Shown here in pieces: positions 50,061-59,668 of a stretch of DNA of 64,000 bases. Positions within the stretch are counted from its first letter, which is position 1. Each line of letters starts with the position of its first letter. Source of the DNA: Saccharomycopsis crataegensis (taxonomy: Eukaryota; Ascomycota; Saccharomycetes; Ascoideales; Saccharomycopsidaceae); the NCBI RefSeq assembly GCF_037102585.1, contig NW_027043829.1, forward strand, positions 1,550,001-1,614,000, read 5' to 3'. The notes below the pieces were generated by a model. That model searched no databases, was not told where the DNA came from, and worked only from the letters and a program-made list of their open reading frames with translations. A program made the position numbers and the translations under genes.

Positions 50061-51402
50061 TGTTTGCCCATTATTTCAGAAAGAGTTTCGATGGGATCGG
50101 GGAGAAATCAACAAAATATTTTGTTGGTATATTTACTGATCGGTGCGTGCGGATAGTCGTTTATTGTTATAATGGCCGAAATTGTGCCAACTAGATGTAA
50201 AATAGTAGAATCTAAAATAGTATGTGAGATAGTATATAAATGTGTGTCAGTAAATAATAATAATAAGACCATTGGCAAACAGTGTTTTACAAAGATACAT
50301 ACATGATGGAAAAGGTAATAAAGATTGGAATTGGGGGAAAAACAGTCTCACAGAAAACTAACATCCAACCCATTCAAAAGATCCTTGGATTAGCCAGCAC
50401 AGATTCCTCAAGTATATCGCCAATGAGTACTTATACCAACCGCACCAAAATATTCCTTCAAATAACGTAGTAAACAATGCCAATAACCTATCGACATTTA
50501 TTCAGAACTGACTTCTCTCCTCAAGAAAAGAGGTCTATCTTTCCAGCGATATGCTAGCACGGATGAAAATACTCAAAAAAAAAAAAAAAGCTCCATCCAG
50601 ATCTTGCGGATATGGCAAAAAAAATCAGTTGTCGGAATAATGTATTCGTACAATTCATTTCATTCCCAGTGACCAAAATAATTGACAAAAGTGCAATTCA
50701 ACAACATATAATCTCTTGCAAGTCCCTTCTTTTTTTTTTTTTTTCTTGTTCTTGTAAAATTTCCAAAAAAAGAAAAGAAACAAATGGACATGTATAGTGA
50801 AAAAGAGATTTGCCGTTGAACAAAAATCTCAGTTGGAGAAAATACCCCCACTAACTGGTGGAAACAACAAGTAAATGTAAGGTGGACATAGTAAGTAGTA
50901 TTCCCACAAGTGGTGAAACAATGGAACGAGTCAAGTATTCAGAAGAAAAAAACAGAAAAAGAAAAAAAAAGAAAACATTTTGACCAGTTCTTTTTGTGAA
51001 CAGTAGTGAAAACCAATCAATCATGAATCTGCTGTCAATTGAAGATAATGTCATGCCGGGATCAGAAGATTCCGTGATAAATTGTTGTTCTTAGACCTGG
51101 AGCCAAGAACGTAAAAACTGAATTAGAAAAATAGAAGATATTATCTATTTTCTTGCTGTGAAATAAGAAGAAGACTTAATGCTTCTTATTATTTCACATG
51201 AACCTCTTGTCCAAAACACCAGCAAGAAACCACAAAAAAAAAACTCCCATCTAAGACCAATAAAGGCAGGATTAAGAATATTCTCGTGTAACGATCTGAA
51301 TTCGATGGCTGATCAAAAGAAAAAAAAATACGTGAGCTGAAAAAATCAATCCCCACAATTTTTTGAAAAGTCTGACACACGACCTCTCTTTTAGTAAGAC
51401 CA

Positions 51403-51430
51403 ACCTTTGGCTCATTTCCCGAGCCAAGGT
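51403..51430 (+). ncRNA. Strong stem-loop, candidate RNA structure
   Basis: ACCTTTGGCTC (51403-51413) pairs with GAGCCAAGGT (51421-51430) with one bulged T, giving ten base pairs and a 7-nt loop. It is followed by A9. It is part of the hairpin cluster in the gene-free region. Transcription is not shown. Confidence 0.3.
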
Positions 51431-51501
51431 GAAAAAAAAATTGCCATATTCATTTCTGTTACCACAAGATTCACGAAAAGAAAGATGGGAAGGAAAAATG
51501 A

Positions 51502-51615
51502 GGTCTCTTAAGAGCTGGGTTGGAATTTGTAATAGAGTTTCAAAAATAATTGAACAACCATCAAAACAAATTAAAAGTTGATGGTATGAAAGAAATGTAA
51601 GGGTGTAAAGAGACC
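51502..51615 (+). ncRNA. Nested stem: closing 8-bp helix with inner 8-bp hairpin
   Basis: GGTCTCTT (51502-51509) is complementary to AAGAGACC (51608-51615). Inside, ACCATCAA (51557-51564) pairs with TTGATGGT (51578-51585). This nested layout looks like a folded RNA domain, but no family was recognised. Confidence 0.3.
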
Positions 51616-51691
51616 ACTGTTAGGTGACTCCACAAATGACACATTTCAATTGGCAAAGATTGGGGAATGAGATCATCACTAACACTGCAAA

Positions 51692-51739
51692 GGATAAAAG
51701 AATAACACATTATAAACGTGATGAACTGGATAAAAGAAT
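51692..51739. repeat. 12-bp direct repeat, period 36 bp
   Basis: GGATAAAAGAAT occurs at 51692-51703 and again, identical, at 51728-51739. Confidence 0.8.
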
Positions 51740-53052
51740 CGAACAGCTTGACGCACATTTTTCAGTACATTCTTCTGATCTTTTCCCTTCAATGTCATTT
51801 TTTTTTCTCTCTGTAATTTTCCCATAAAGACTTCGACCATGTTCCTATACTTCTTTGAATGGCACCTCTCAATCTATGTCATATCACACTGGGAAGTATT
51901 TCTCTCCAAGCCAAGCATTTCGAATACATACCATTTTTAATACAATCCAAGAGAGCTTGTAGACAATCATATTTCAAGAATTCATCTTTGTTTCCCAAAA
52001 AACAACAACAAAAATGAAACAGAATTTCGGTAGTCAAAGATTACAAGCCCATGGGAAGATTATGAAAAGACTTCAAAACATCTCAAAAAATCAACATTGA
52101 CCGATTTTTTTTTTTATTTTCAACACAAAAATCTGTGAGGACGGCTTGCCAATCAAGTAATCTCTGAATTGAATCCGGAATGATGAGTTTCATTTCGAAA
52201 TAACAAATATAAGAACCAGAGAACTGCTGTTGAAAACAGTTGTCAAAAGAAGGGGAAGAAGGGAAGATGGTGGTTTTTTTTTTTTTTGATGATTATTGTT
52301 TATTATAATTTACCCTGCCAGAAACGTTCACTTCTTTCATCTACAGATATTACCTATCTTGTAAACCCCTAGAAATGCCACTGGTTTAACTGGAATGGAA
52401 AGATATATATATAATATGTGTTGAATAACTGAACGCTATATAAAATGAAAGGCCCCGCCAAAGTTTTGTGTTTGTTTGAGGAACTGCAAAACTGATCCAA
52501 CCCCTGGACTACTCTTTCTACCAAACGAAGCTTCCAAATGATAGAACACAAAGCGTAGTCCAGTCCTTTCAAGAGAAGAAAAAGGCGGTGCAACCTACGA
52601 AGACACCACGCTATTATATATAAATTATGTAGAAAAAAAAGGAAGCTAAAAAGCACAGACTCGAAATCTCACAGCAGGCCAGCTTGATGGCGCTGAAGGG
52701 CATTAATCAAGTTTTATTTGACTATTGGTCCAATATTCGGACAACTATGTGCCTCGAGGGTCTTTGTTCAAGAATAAAGCGTAAGTGCCTGAGGAGCTTT
52801 TTGAGCGACTTGGCTGTATTTTGTTCGCGGCGGTGATATTTCTCAATCTTTATTTTATAATTATGAAGAACGTTCGCAGATCAAAACCGGGTTGTTTTTT
52901 GCAGATTAACAGGCCAAAAGTACTACGGTCACTTTGGGGTTGTTGTTGCAAAGATCACAAACTGCTGTTGTTACACCAGTCGTTGCCTTACAAAGCAAAG
53001 AAGCAATCATTAAACACACAATTATGCAAAGGGGAAAACCCCAAACAACCCA

Positions 53053-53221
<169 letters not shown>

Positions 53222-53275
53222 GCACAGCAATACTAAAAAGTTCTTCCATGAAAAGTGGAAGTAGATACCCAACCT

Positions 53276-54400
53276 TCACTGCACCGTATCCAAAATACTT
53301 CCAGTACTACGCCCATCTCCGTAGACATTCATTTGGGAAGTCTTATTTTTGAATTCGTTAATGTAGAAATCAGAGGTCTTCAACGGTCTCAACGTTATCT
53401 TGACATCATTGTTCACCGGTTTACCATCTTTGAAATTATTCTTAATATATTCCCTGGCAACATTCATCGTGGCATCACGACACAATTCTTTCAAATCACT
53501 CCCGCTGAAATCTTCAGTCACGTCAACAAGTTTCGCCAAATCAAAGTTGTCATCAAGATTGGACCCTTCCAACAATTTCTCAAGGATCTTCATCCGTTGG
53601 AATCCTCCTGGTTTATTGATTTGAAACTTCTTTGGCATTCTTCTAAGGAACGCCTCGTCGATATCGTTTGGTCGGTTGGTGGCTCCCAACACCAATATTC
53701 TTCCACTGTTCACTAACCCATCCCAAAGAATCATGAACTCGGACTTTATGCTCGAGGTGATCTCATGGTCGTTACTTTCTCTTCTTCTTAAGAACGAATC
53801 GATTTCATCAATGAAAATAATACACGGCTGCAATTTTTTCGCTAATGAAAATATCGCATCGACAATCTTATTAGATTCCCCATACCATTTATCCATAATC
53901 AACGACATTCTAATCGACAAGAAGTTGGCTCCACTTTCCTTGGCCAACGCTTTGGCCAACATGGTTTTCCCACACCCAGGGGGCCCATATAACAACACTC
54001 CTTTTGGCGCTTGTACCAATATCGAGTTTTCTGGGAACAATTCGGGATGCGTGAGGGGGTATAATATGCTTTCCCGTAAATCGTCAATGATTTCTTCAAG
54101 CCCGCCCACGTCATTAAAAGATACATCGATACTTTGAGGGATGATCAACGAGTCCAATAAAAATAGCTCGTAATCGTTGAGTTGTAGGTTCTTGTATTGG
54201 TCGGGTTTCTGGGATTTCAAAACATCCAAGGTGGCGGAGATCTTCTTTTTAGTTTCTTTTGATTTCAACCCAGTTGGCCCATTTGAGAAGTCTAAAGTCT
54301 TGATCAATTGGTTGGTCAAATAGTAAACCATGACCCCGGCCCCCACCGAAATGATTAGATCGGTCAAATAGCTTTTAAATGGCAAATTACCAGCCGGCAT
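53276..54400 (-). CDS. MSP1: Mitochondrial outer-membrane AAA ATPase Msp1
   Basis: A 374-residue AAA protein that extracts mislocalised tail-anchored proteins and clears stalled import substrates on mitochondria and peroxisomes. One N-terminal membrane anchor lies at about 12-30. The AAA domain shows Walker A GPPGCGKT at 139-146, pore-loop KWYGES, Walker B IIFIDEID at 194-201, sensor-1 GATNRP and arginine-finger [28 protein letters not shown] is the usual linker. The length matches yeast Msp1 (362). I found no in-frame CTG codon. Its promoter is shared with ERV1 and holds a CACGTG. Confidence 0.96.
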   Translation of the reverse strand: MPAGNLPFKSYLTDLIISVGAGVMVYYLTNQLIKTLDFSNGPTGLKSKETKKKISATLDVLKSQKPDQYKNLQLNDYELFLLDSLIIPQSIDVSFNDVGGLEEIIDDLRESILYPLTHPELFPENSILVQAPKGVLLYGPPGCGKTMLAKALAKESGANFLSIRMSLIMDKWYGESNKIVDAIFSLAKKLQPCIIFIDEIDSFLRRRESNDHEITSSIKSEFMILWDGLVNSGRILVLGATNRPNDIDEAFLRRMPKKFQINKPGGFQRMKILEKLLEGSNLDDNFDLAKLVDVTEDFSGSDLKELCRDATMNVAREYIKNNFKDGKPVNNDVKITLRPLKTSDFYINEFKNKTSQMNVYGDGRSTGSILDTVQ

Positions 54401-54722
54401 TATTGTTATGAATTATATCTTAGTTCTGTTGGTTTTTGTCTGTTTAAAGCAAAACTTTCTCTAATAACTTGGAATGAATAAATGTAAATATCGACAATAT
54501 TGTAAGGTTCTAAGAATAAGTAATGTTGTATCCTTATCCATCCGTGCTGCAATTAATTTCAAAATCACCAAAAAATCTCCAAGAAAAGTGCCATTTTTTG
54601 GTCACGTGTGTGATGCTGCCTCCCATCACACCCTGGTTGCCTCTTCGAAGATTATTAATTAATAATCCAGAGAGAAAGGTTAGGTTTGACACATTTTATA
54701 TTTTTACGTCGACACATACACC
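54401..54722. promoter_or_regulatory. Divergent promoter MSP1 / ERV1 with CACGTG
   Basis: 322 bp between two mitochondrial genes. CACGTG lies at 54603-54608 (GGTCACGTGTG), about 115 bp before the ERV1 ATG and 200 bp from MSP1. This is a Cbf1-type core; shared control is inferred. Confidence 0.45.
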
Positions 54723-55418
54723 ATGGCTGGAGAAACTAGGACTGAGAACCCAGATGGTACCTACACCATCACCTATCCTTCTGGTAAAAAGATCATGTAC
54801 GAGAAGGATGGCAGACCGTGAGTATTCTTTCCCATTTCTTGTACATATAATGGCATCTTGTGGTTTGTTTTATATATGACTAACCGGAATAGATGTCGTT
54901 CTTGTAACACCTTATTGGATTTCAGAAGTGTCAATATGATGAAAAAAACCGGTAGCTCATTCAATCAAGCCGCGACTGCTGTTGGTGGTAGTGGTGCTGC
55001 GGCAGGAGCAGGAGCAGCAGCAGTAGCAGCAGTTGCCGTCGCCGCTACCAAAGCCACTAGTGATGATGCTTATGCCAAAGATTGTCCTCCAGATGTCACC
55101 CAATTGGGTAATGGGACATGGAGTTTATTACACTCGATCGCCGCAAAGTATCCTGAAACCCCAACCGACGCACAACAAAAAGATTTGAAGAATTTCGTGG
55201 GTATTTTGAGTAGAATCTACCCATGTTGGTTCTGTGCCGATGATTTCAAGAAATATATTGCCAAAAATGAGGTCAAGGTGAAGTCCCAAGACGATTTTGG
55301 CAAATGGTTATGTGATGCTCATAATTCTGTCAATGTGAAATTAGGTAAACCTAAGTTCGATTGTAATTTGTGGAAAGAACGTTGGAAGGATGGCTGGAAA
55401 GATGGAAGTTGTGATTGA
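54723..55418 (+). CDS. ERV1: Mitochondrial FAD-linked sulfhydryl oxidase Erv1 (two exons)
   Basis: A 206-residue enzyme that reoxidises Mia40 in the intermembrane space. Exons are 54723..54817 and 54893..55418. The 75-bp intron has GTGAGT, a GACTAAC branch and ends ATAG. Joining gives GRPCRSCNTLLDF, where Cys 33 and Cys 36 are the shuttle pair. The FAD domain starts at about residue 94 (DCPPDVTQLGNGTWSLLHS) and has the active pair CWFC (Cys 143, Cys 146) and WLCDAHNSVNVKLGKPKFDC. Yeast ERV1 is also spliced near its 5' end. Between shuttle and catalytic domains is an unusual Ala/Gly/Val-rich linker at about 58-85, encoded by GCA/GCC repeats. Confidence 0.96.
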
Positions 55419-55563
55419 AAGGTAAAAAAGGTAACAGTTGTATGTTGTTGCCAGGCAGGATTACGTTTTTTTTATAGAGTTTGTGGCCTTTTATTACTAT
55501 TATTTCATAGAACTATTTGCTTGTATATAGATCATTGGTTCATTTCGTATAAACTATAATATT

Positions 55564-57270
55564 TTATTTCCTCTGGAATTTGCTGAAGTAGGGTATTAGT
55601 TGCGATCTTTCATTGTAGATAATGAATCCAACATAGAACACCGCGATTCCCAAATTTTTCAATAATCCTGTGAAACTTTGGGTGATCCCGTTTAATTGGA
55701 TTTGAATACTGAGAACCCCAATCGATACCCCGAGAAATAATTTCCAATTGCCAATAATATCGTTGAAATCAAAAACCTTGACACTTCCTGCCGTCGAGTA
55801 GAAGTTCTTAATAGATATAGAGCAATAAAAGATTCTTAACCCCATATTGACGATATTACTGATGACTAGCCCCGCCAATTGAAGTTGCAAAACTTCGATG
55901 AATAAATAACAATTTCCGAAAAACACTAACGAACAAACACTCAAGAAATAACTGTATTTTTTGATTGATTCATCGGTGGATATACTTTGACAAAACGCTT
56001 CGAAAATCCCATTAATCGCTAAGAACGGGAGATAAATCACGTAAAATGTGATAAGACTTTTCACGGTACTGGCGTTGGCATTCCACCATGACACCTTGAT
56101 GATCTTGGTGAAGAAAAGTTCCCCCAAAAATGGGGCGTTGAAGTACCCAAATAACACCAAGACGAATGTCAAATATATGTAAAATTTCAAAATCAACCGA
56201 ATGATCTTCATCGAGCTTTGGGTACTATTTTTTTTATTTTTATCATCGGTAGCAGTGAACATTTTGGATAAAATCAACTTCAAACTTTCTTCGATTGGGT
56301 TGAAGACTAATCTGGTGATCAAGCTTCCATAGTTATTGATGATCGAGTAAATCCCTTGCTGGTTCAAATCGAAAAAATAATTGAATATGAATTTGTCACC
56401 TTCGGTTAAGAAATTCTTGAAAATCATTTGCAAAAAAATCGTTTTCCAGTAATTGAGAATATATTTATCAAAGTAGTAGGAATTATCATCTTTGTTGATA
56501 ATTTTTTGAGGAGTCAACCTGACCATAGGAATTTCATTTTTCTGGTAGTTTTGATAATATAATAGATACACGGTGATACTATAAAATAATTTTCCAAGAG
56601 CGAAAATCAAAATCGCCAATTCATCAAACACCCGGGGGTTGGAGGTACACAATTTCTTCGCGGTGGCAATGGTCAAGAAATTGAAGAAGCAATTGACGAT
56701 CAACCCGGTTGATTCGTATTTGGTTCTCAAGTGGAATTGCGAATTGTAATTCACAAGGTTGTAGAATGGCTCGGTCAACAAATTAAGCATGATGGAAACC
56801 CCAGTTGTCACCACAATCACGGAAATTTGCAAATTTTTGCTACCAAGCAACAAAGTAGAGACAATTCCATCATTTTCTTGGAAATACTCGGTGAAATTCC
56901 CAAACTGTAAGTAGATGATAACTGAAGATATTGGCACTCCTAGTACCAAGGGCAAATATGAGAGATTTATTATTGATTGTGACGAGCCTTCGTAAGTATT
57001 TGATATTAGCAAAGGTTTTGTCTCTTCAGAAGACTTCTTATTAGCATTAGGAATTCTTTGACAAGAAAGCCTGATCCCCTCAGCCGCAAAAAAGGTGATG
57101 GAGTTTATTAGAAACTCCAAAAAGTTGTTGAAGGCCAAGTACGAAGGAGGCACAAACTTGATTAACAACTGGTTGAATAAGAAGGTCACGAGCTTGAATA
57201 CTGCCCCAAAATAGAGCGAGTATCTTATTACCGATGAGAATTGGGGATCTGTCATTATTTTCTGGGCCAT
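55564..57270 (-). CDS. RFT1: Rft1, ER membrane protein for N-glycan precursor handling
   Basis: A 568-residue polytopic ER membrane protein required for use of Man5GlcNAc2-PP-dolichol in N-glycosylation; its exact action (flippase or accessory) is debated. About 12-14 hydrophobic helices are readable. The conserved family features include an early FNQLLIKF and RFLTVLG-like position (here SPSYLAFNNFLEFL), GIRLSCQR after the first helices and the pattern EGDKFIFNYFFDLNQQGIYSIINNYGSL in the middle, which is highly conserved in Rft1. Length matches yeast Rft1 (574). Alternative start Met 6 cannot be excluded. It is convergent with ERV1, 145 bp apart. Confidence 0.92.
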   Translation of the reverse strand: MAQKIMTDPQFSSVIRYSLYFGAVFKLVTFLFNQLLIKFVPPSYLAFNNFLEFLINSITFFAAEGIRLSCQRIPNANKKSSEETKPLLISNTYEGSSQSIINLSYLPLVLGVPISSVIIYLQFGNFTEYFQENDGIVSTLLLGSKNLQISVIVVTTGVSIMLNLLTEPFYNLVNYNSQFHLRTKYESTGLIVNCFFNFLTIATAKKLCTSNPRVFDELAILIFALGKLFYSITVYLLYYQNYQKNEIPMVRLTPQKIINKDDNSYYFDKYILNYWKTIFLQMIFKNFLTEGDKFIFNYFFDLNQQGIYSIINNYGSLITRLVFNPIEESLKLILSKMFTATDDKNKKNSTQSSMKIIRLILKFYIYLTFVLVLFGYFNAPFLGELFFTKIIKVSWWNANASTVKSLITFYVIYLPFLAINGIFEAFCQSISTDESIKKYSYFLSVCSLVFFGNCYLFIEVLQLQLAGLVISNIVNMGLRIFYCSISIKNFYSTAGSVKVFDFNDIIGNWKLFLGVSIGVLSIQIQLNGITQSFTGLLKNLGIAVFYVGFIIYNERSQLIPYFSKFQRK

Positions 57271-57491
57271 CCCTCTTGTTTGTGTAACAACAATTATTAT
57301 TCAAGTATTCCAGGTAATAATAATATCACCAAGTGTTCCAGACTTGGGTAACCCACCGGCACAGTTACCCTGTGATTGTCGAGAAACGCACCCAGAGAAA
57401 AAATTCCAAGATGAGCAGATCCCTTAACGGTTACAGTAGATGATGTAAAATAACAACTGAAATATCAATAACAATATTAACAATAATAATA

Positions 57492-58160
57492 ATGAGTCAC
57501 GAGCTTAGAGAACAGGACCGTTGGCTTCCTATTGCTAATGTTGCTCGTCTTATGAAAACCACCTTGCCGGCGTCGGCGAAGGTCTCCAAAGACGCCAAAG
57601 AGTGTATGCAAGAATGTGTTTCTGAATTCATCAGTTTCATCACCAGTGAAGCCAGTGATAATTGTTTAGGTGAAAAAAGAAAGACCATTAACGGAGAAGA
57701 TATCTTGCTCGCGATGACAGTGTTGGGTTTTGAAAACTACTCCGAGGCATTGAAGATTTATTTGACCAAGTACCGTCAACAACAGGCGTTGAAGCAAGAA
57801 AGGGGGGAGACTAGAAGAAGACAGAAGAACACCAATAACGACAATGATAGTAACAATATACAGGCGATCGAACAACAGTTTGATAATGGTGCTGCTGCCG
57901 ATGCCAATATCGCCAGTAATCAATTTGAACAGTTCAATTATGATGCGGCAAAGCCGGGAAATCAGGAAGTGGTTCAATATGATGATGCTTCCACGCTTTT
58001 AGAATCATTGAACAATCATCATCAAGGTCACGAAATCGGCGACGACTCTCATGGGAATGGCGCTACTGTGGCAGATACTTTGTCAGACTTGAATGTTAAT
58101 GCTATTGTTGGAAGCCATTTGGTTAAACCAGAAATTGCACAAGATCCAAATCAATATTAA
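57492..58160 (+). CDS. HAP3: CCAAT-binding complex subunit Hap3 (NF-YB)
   Basis: A 222-residue histone-fold subunit of the Hap2/3/5 complex, which binds CCAAT and controls respiratory and iron genes. The NF-YB core fills about residues 7-100: [17 protein letters not shown], then [30 protein letters not shown] and [23 protein letters not shown], with a closing YLTKYRQQQ. The C-terminal half is Asn/Gln/Asp rich and longer than in yeast Hap3 (144 residues). The first ATG is used; the 5' leader is AAC/AAT rich. I found no in-frame CTG codon. Its possible targets in this window include the CCAAT cluster near CBP4. Confidence 0.95.
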   Translation: MSHELREQDRWLPIANVARLMKTTLPASAKVSKDAKECMQECVSEFISFITSEASDNCLGEKRKTINGEDILLAMTVLGFENYSEALKIYLTKYRQQQALKQERGETRRRQKNTNNDNDSNNIQAIEQQFDNGAAADANIASNQFEQFNYDAAKPGNQEVVQYDDASTLLESLNNHHQGHEIGDDSHGNGATVADTLSDLNVNAIVGSHLVKPEIAQDPNQY

Positions 58161-58610
58161 AGAAGAAAAGAAAAGCAAGCACACTTTTAAGAGAAACTCC
58201 CTGATCAATCCAGCTTAGGGTCTTAAATAAGGAGGATGGCCCAGGTTTGCTTCTCTGTTTTGCGTTTATCATTATCATTATTGTCATCATCATTTTTTTA
58301 TTATTATAACTGTTGCTACTCACATTATCTATATTATCACCTTTTTATTCGGTCTTTTTTTTTTTTCTTATTGTTTCCTTCCCTTTTTTTACGAATTTAT
58401 GATCTTTTATTTAGTTGTTGTTTTTTTTTTCAAACAAAATTCTCCTGTTTTAAGATACTAATCTTAAAGTCTCTCCTCTTTGGTTTTTTAGTTGGCAAAT
58501 TATCTTTGCAGAAAAGTCCTTCTCTTTATGCCATTTTTTTTTTTTGTTGTAAATTATTCTTACGTATAAATTATTCACTTCTAACAAAACAATATAGAAT
58601 TCCTAACGTT
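58161..58610. other. Intergenic between convergent HAP3 and RTS2
   Basis: 450 bp, strongly T-rich on the plus strand. It probably holds the HAP3 3' UTR and the RTS2 terminator. No gene recognised. Confidence 0.4.
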
Positions 58611-59417
58611 TCATTTTAACTTCATCCTGTTCTGCGTTTTTGTGGGTTTCGATACTTTGAACCCCAACGCGGCTCTTCTTGATTTAAACCCTTCAGCATT
58701 ATCTCCTGATTTCTTTAACGATAGTTTTATTGGCTTTGTCTCCAGTTTATTTGATTCTTGTGTTGCTGGCGGTGTCTCTTTATCCTCTTCCTGCGTTACG
58801 GTCTTCAAAGCAATTTGATCTTGCTCGATTTTCTTTTTGATCATTTCCATTTTCAACTCCTCTTCATTTTTCTCAACCCTCTGTCGTTTATTAGACTTCT
58901 CCAAAGCTTTATCCCTAGTATCGGGTAGTTTTATCAAGAAGTTTTGCGTATTGTATTGTGCAGACTCATCATCCTCGATGACATTTGGGATTTGTTCCTC
59001 TCCTGGGTTTCTCACCACTTCTATTTTCCCCGATTTTTCCAAATGAAATATGAAACTTGATAATGAGCTGAATCTTGTGGAATTCAAATGAATATGGTCT
59101 TTGTCATTACTGATATATTCCTGATAAAACTTATTGGCATTGACTTTTTTAGTGCCGTGGGTCAATTTCAACAACCGCAAGAAATCGTCTTGTAAATCCC
59201 GTGAGTAATTATCGATGGCTTCCTGGATAGCATGCTTAGAAGTTCCAATCTCTTGAATCTTTCTGGTATGTGATGGGGACATGACATGGGATTTGAAACC
59301 GTTGGCGTCTCGACATTGTTTATTACAAACTTGACAGTAAAACTTCAACTTCTGGAGGCCTTTTGCCTTCATTTGCTTAGCAAGAAACTTGGGGGTTCCA
59401 TATTCTGCTTTTGCCAT
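58611..59417 (-). CDS. RTS2: Kin17-domain zinc-finger protein Rts2
   Basis: A 268-residue basic protein of the Kin17 family, nucleic-acid-binding proteins linked to replication, DNA damage and splicing. The family start is exact: MAKAEYGTPKFLAKQMKAKG. A C2H2 finger lies at about 27-54 (FYCQVCNKQC...HVMSPSH). The winged-helix Kin17 domain follows (NYSRDLQDDFLRLLKLTHGTKKVNANKFYQEYI, then HIHLNSTRFSSLSSFIFHLEKSGK). The last 100 residues are Lys/Glu-rich. Yeast Rts2 is 232 residues; KOW domains of animal Kin17 are absent, as in yeasts. It shares a short divergent promoter with SSL1. Confidence 0.93.
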   Translation of the reverse strand: MAKAEYGTPKFLAKQMKAKGLQKLKFYCQVCNKQCRDANGFKSHVMSPSHTRKIQEIGTSKHAIQEAIDNYSRDLQDDFLRLLKLTHGTKKVNANKFYQEYISNDKDHIHLNSTRFSSLSSFIFHLEKSGKIEVVRNPGEEQIPNVIEDDESAQYNTQNFLIKLPDTRDKALEKSNKRQRVEKNEEELKMEMIKKKIEQDQIALKTVTQEEDKETPPATQESNKLETKPIKLSLKKSGDNAEGFKSRRAALGFKVSKPTKTQNRMKLK

Positions 59418-59668
59418 AGTGTGATATTATTAACTTTATATCATGAACGATAAAAATCATAGTGGCATCTCATAGTAGTAAAGTATTGTCTCCAATCACC
59501 AAATTCTCTTTATGCCCCCCATCGCCTGCCCGTCCAGGGCTTCGTAATTTTTTTTTTTTTTTTCGCTTTGCTTTTAGGAGGGTTTTTGTGCGTGTTTAAG
59601 GATAATAATGAGTAGTGTTGTGTGTATTTATTATTGCACCGTCTGTTTCAATTAGAAATCCACCCGCT

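Noticed and set aside
51730-51752. GTTCGATTC on the minus strand considered as a tRNA T-loop
   Set aside because: The flanking bases do not pair as a T stem and no anticodon arm is visible.
51624-51827. Frame with repeated DKRI peptides, briefly considered as a pheromone-like precursor
   Set aside because: No signal peptide or repeated pheromone unit; the peptide repeat is a by-product of the 36-bp spaced DNA repeat.
52684-53010. A spliced reading with GTAAGT at 52780 and an acceptor at about 52881 gives a roughly 70-residue frame
   Set aside because: No CTAAC branch site, no recognisable protein, and it relies on a chosen acceptor; chance is likely.
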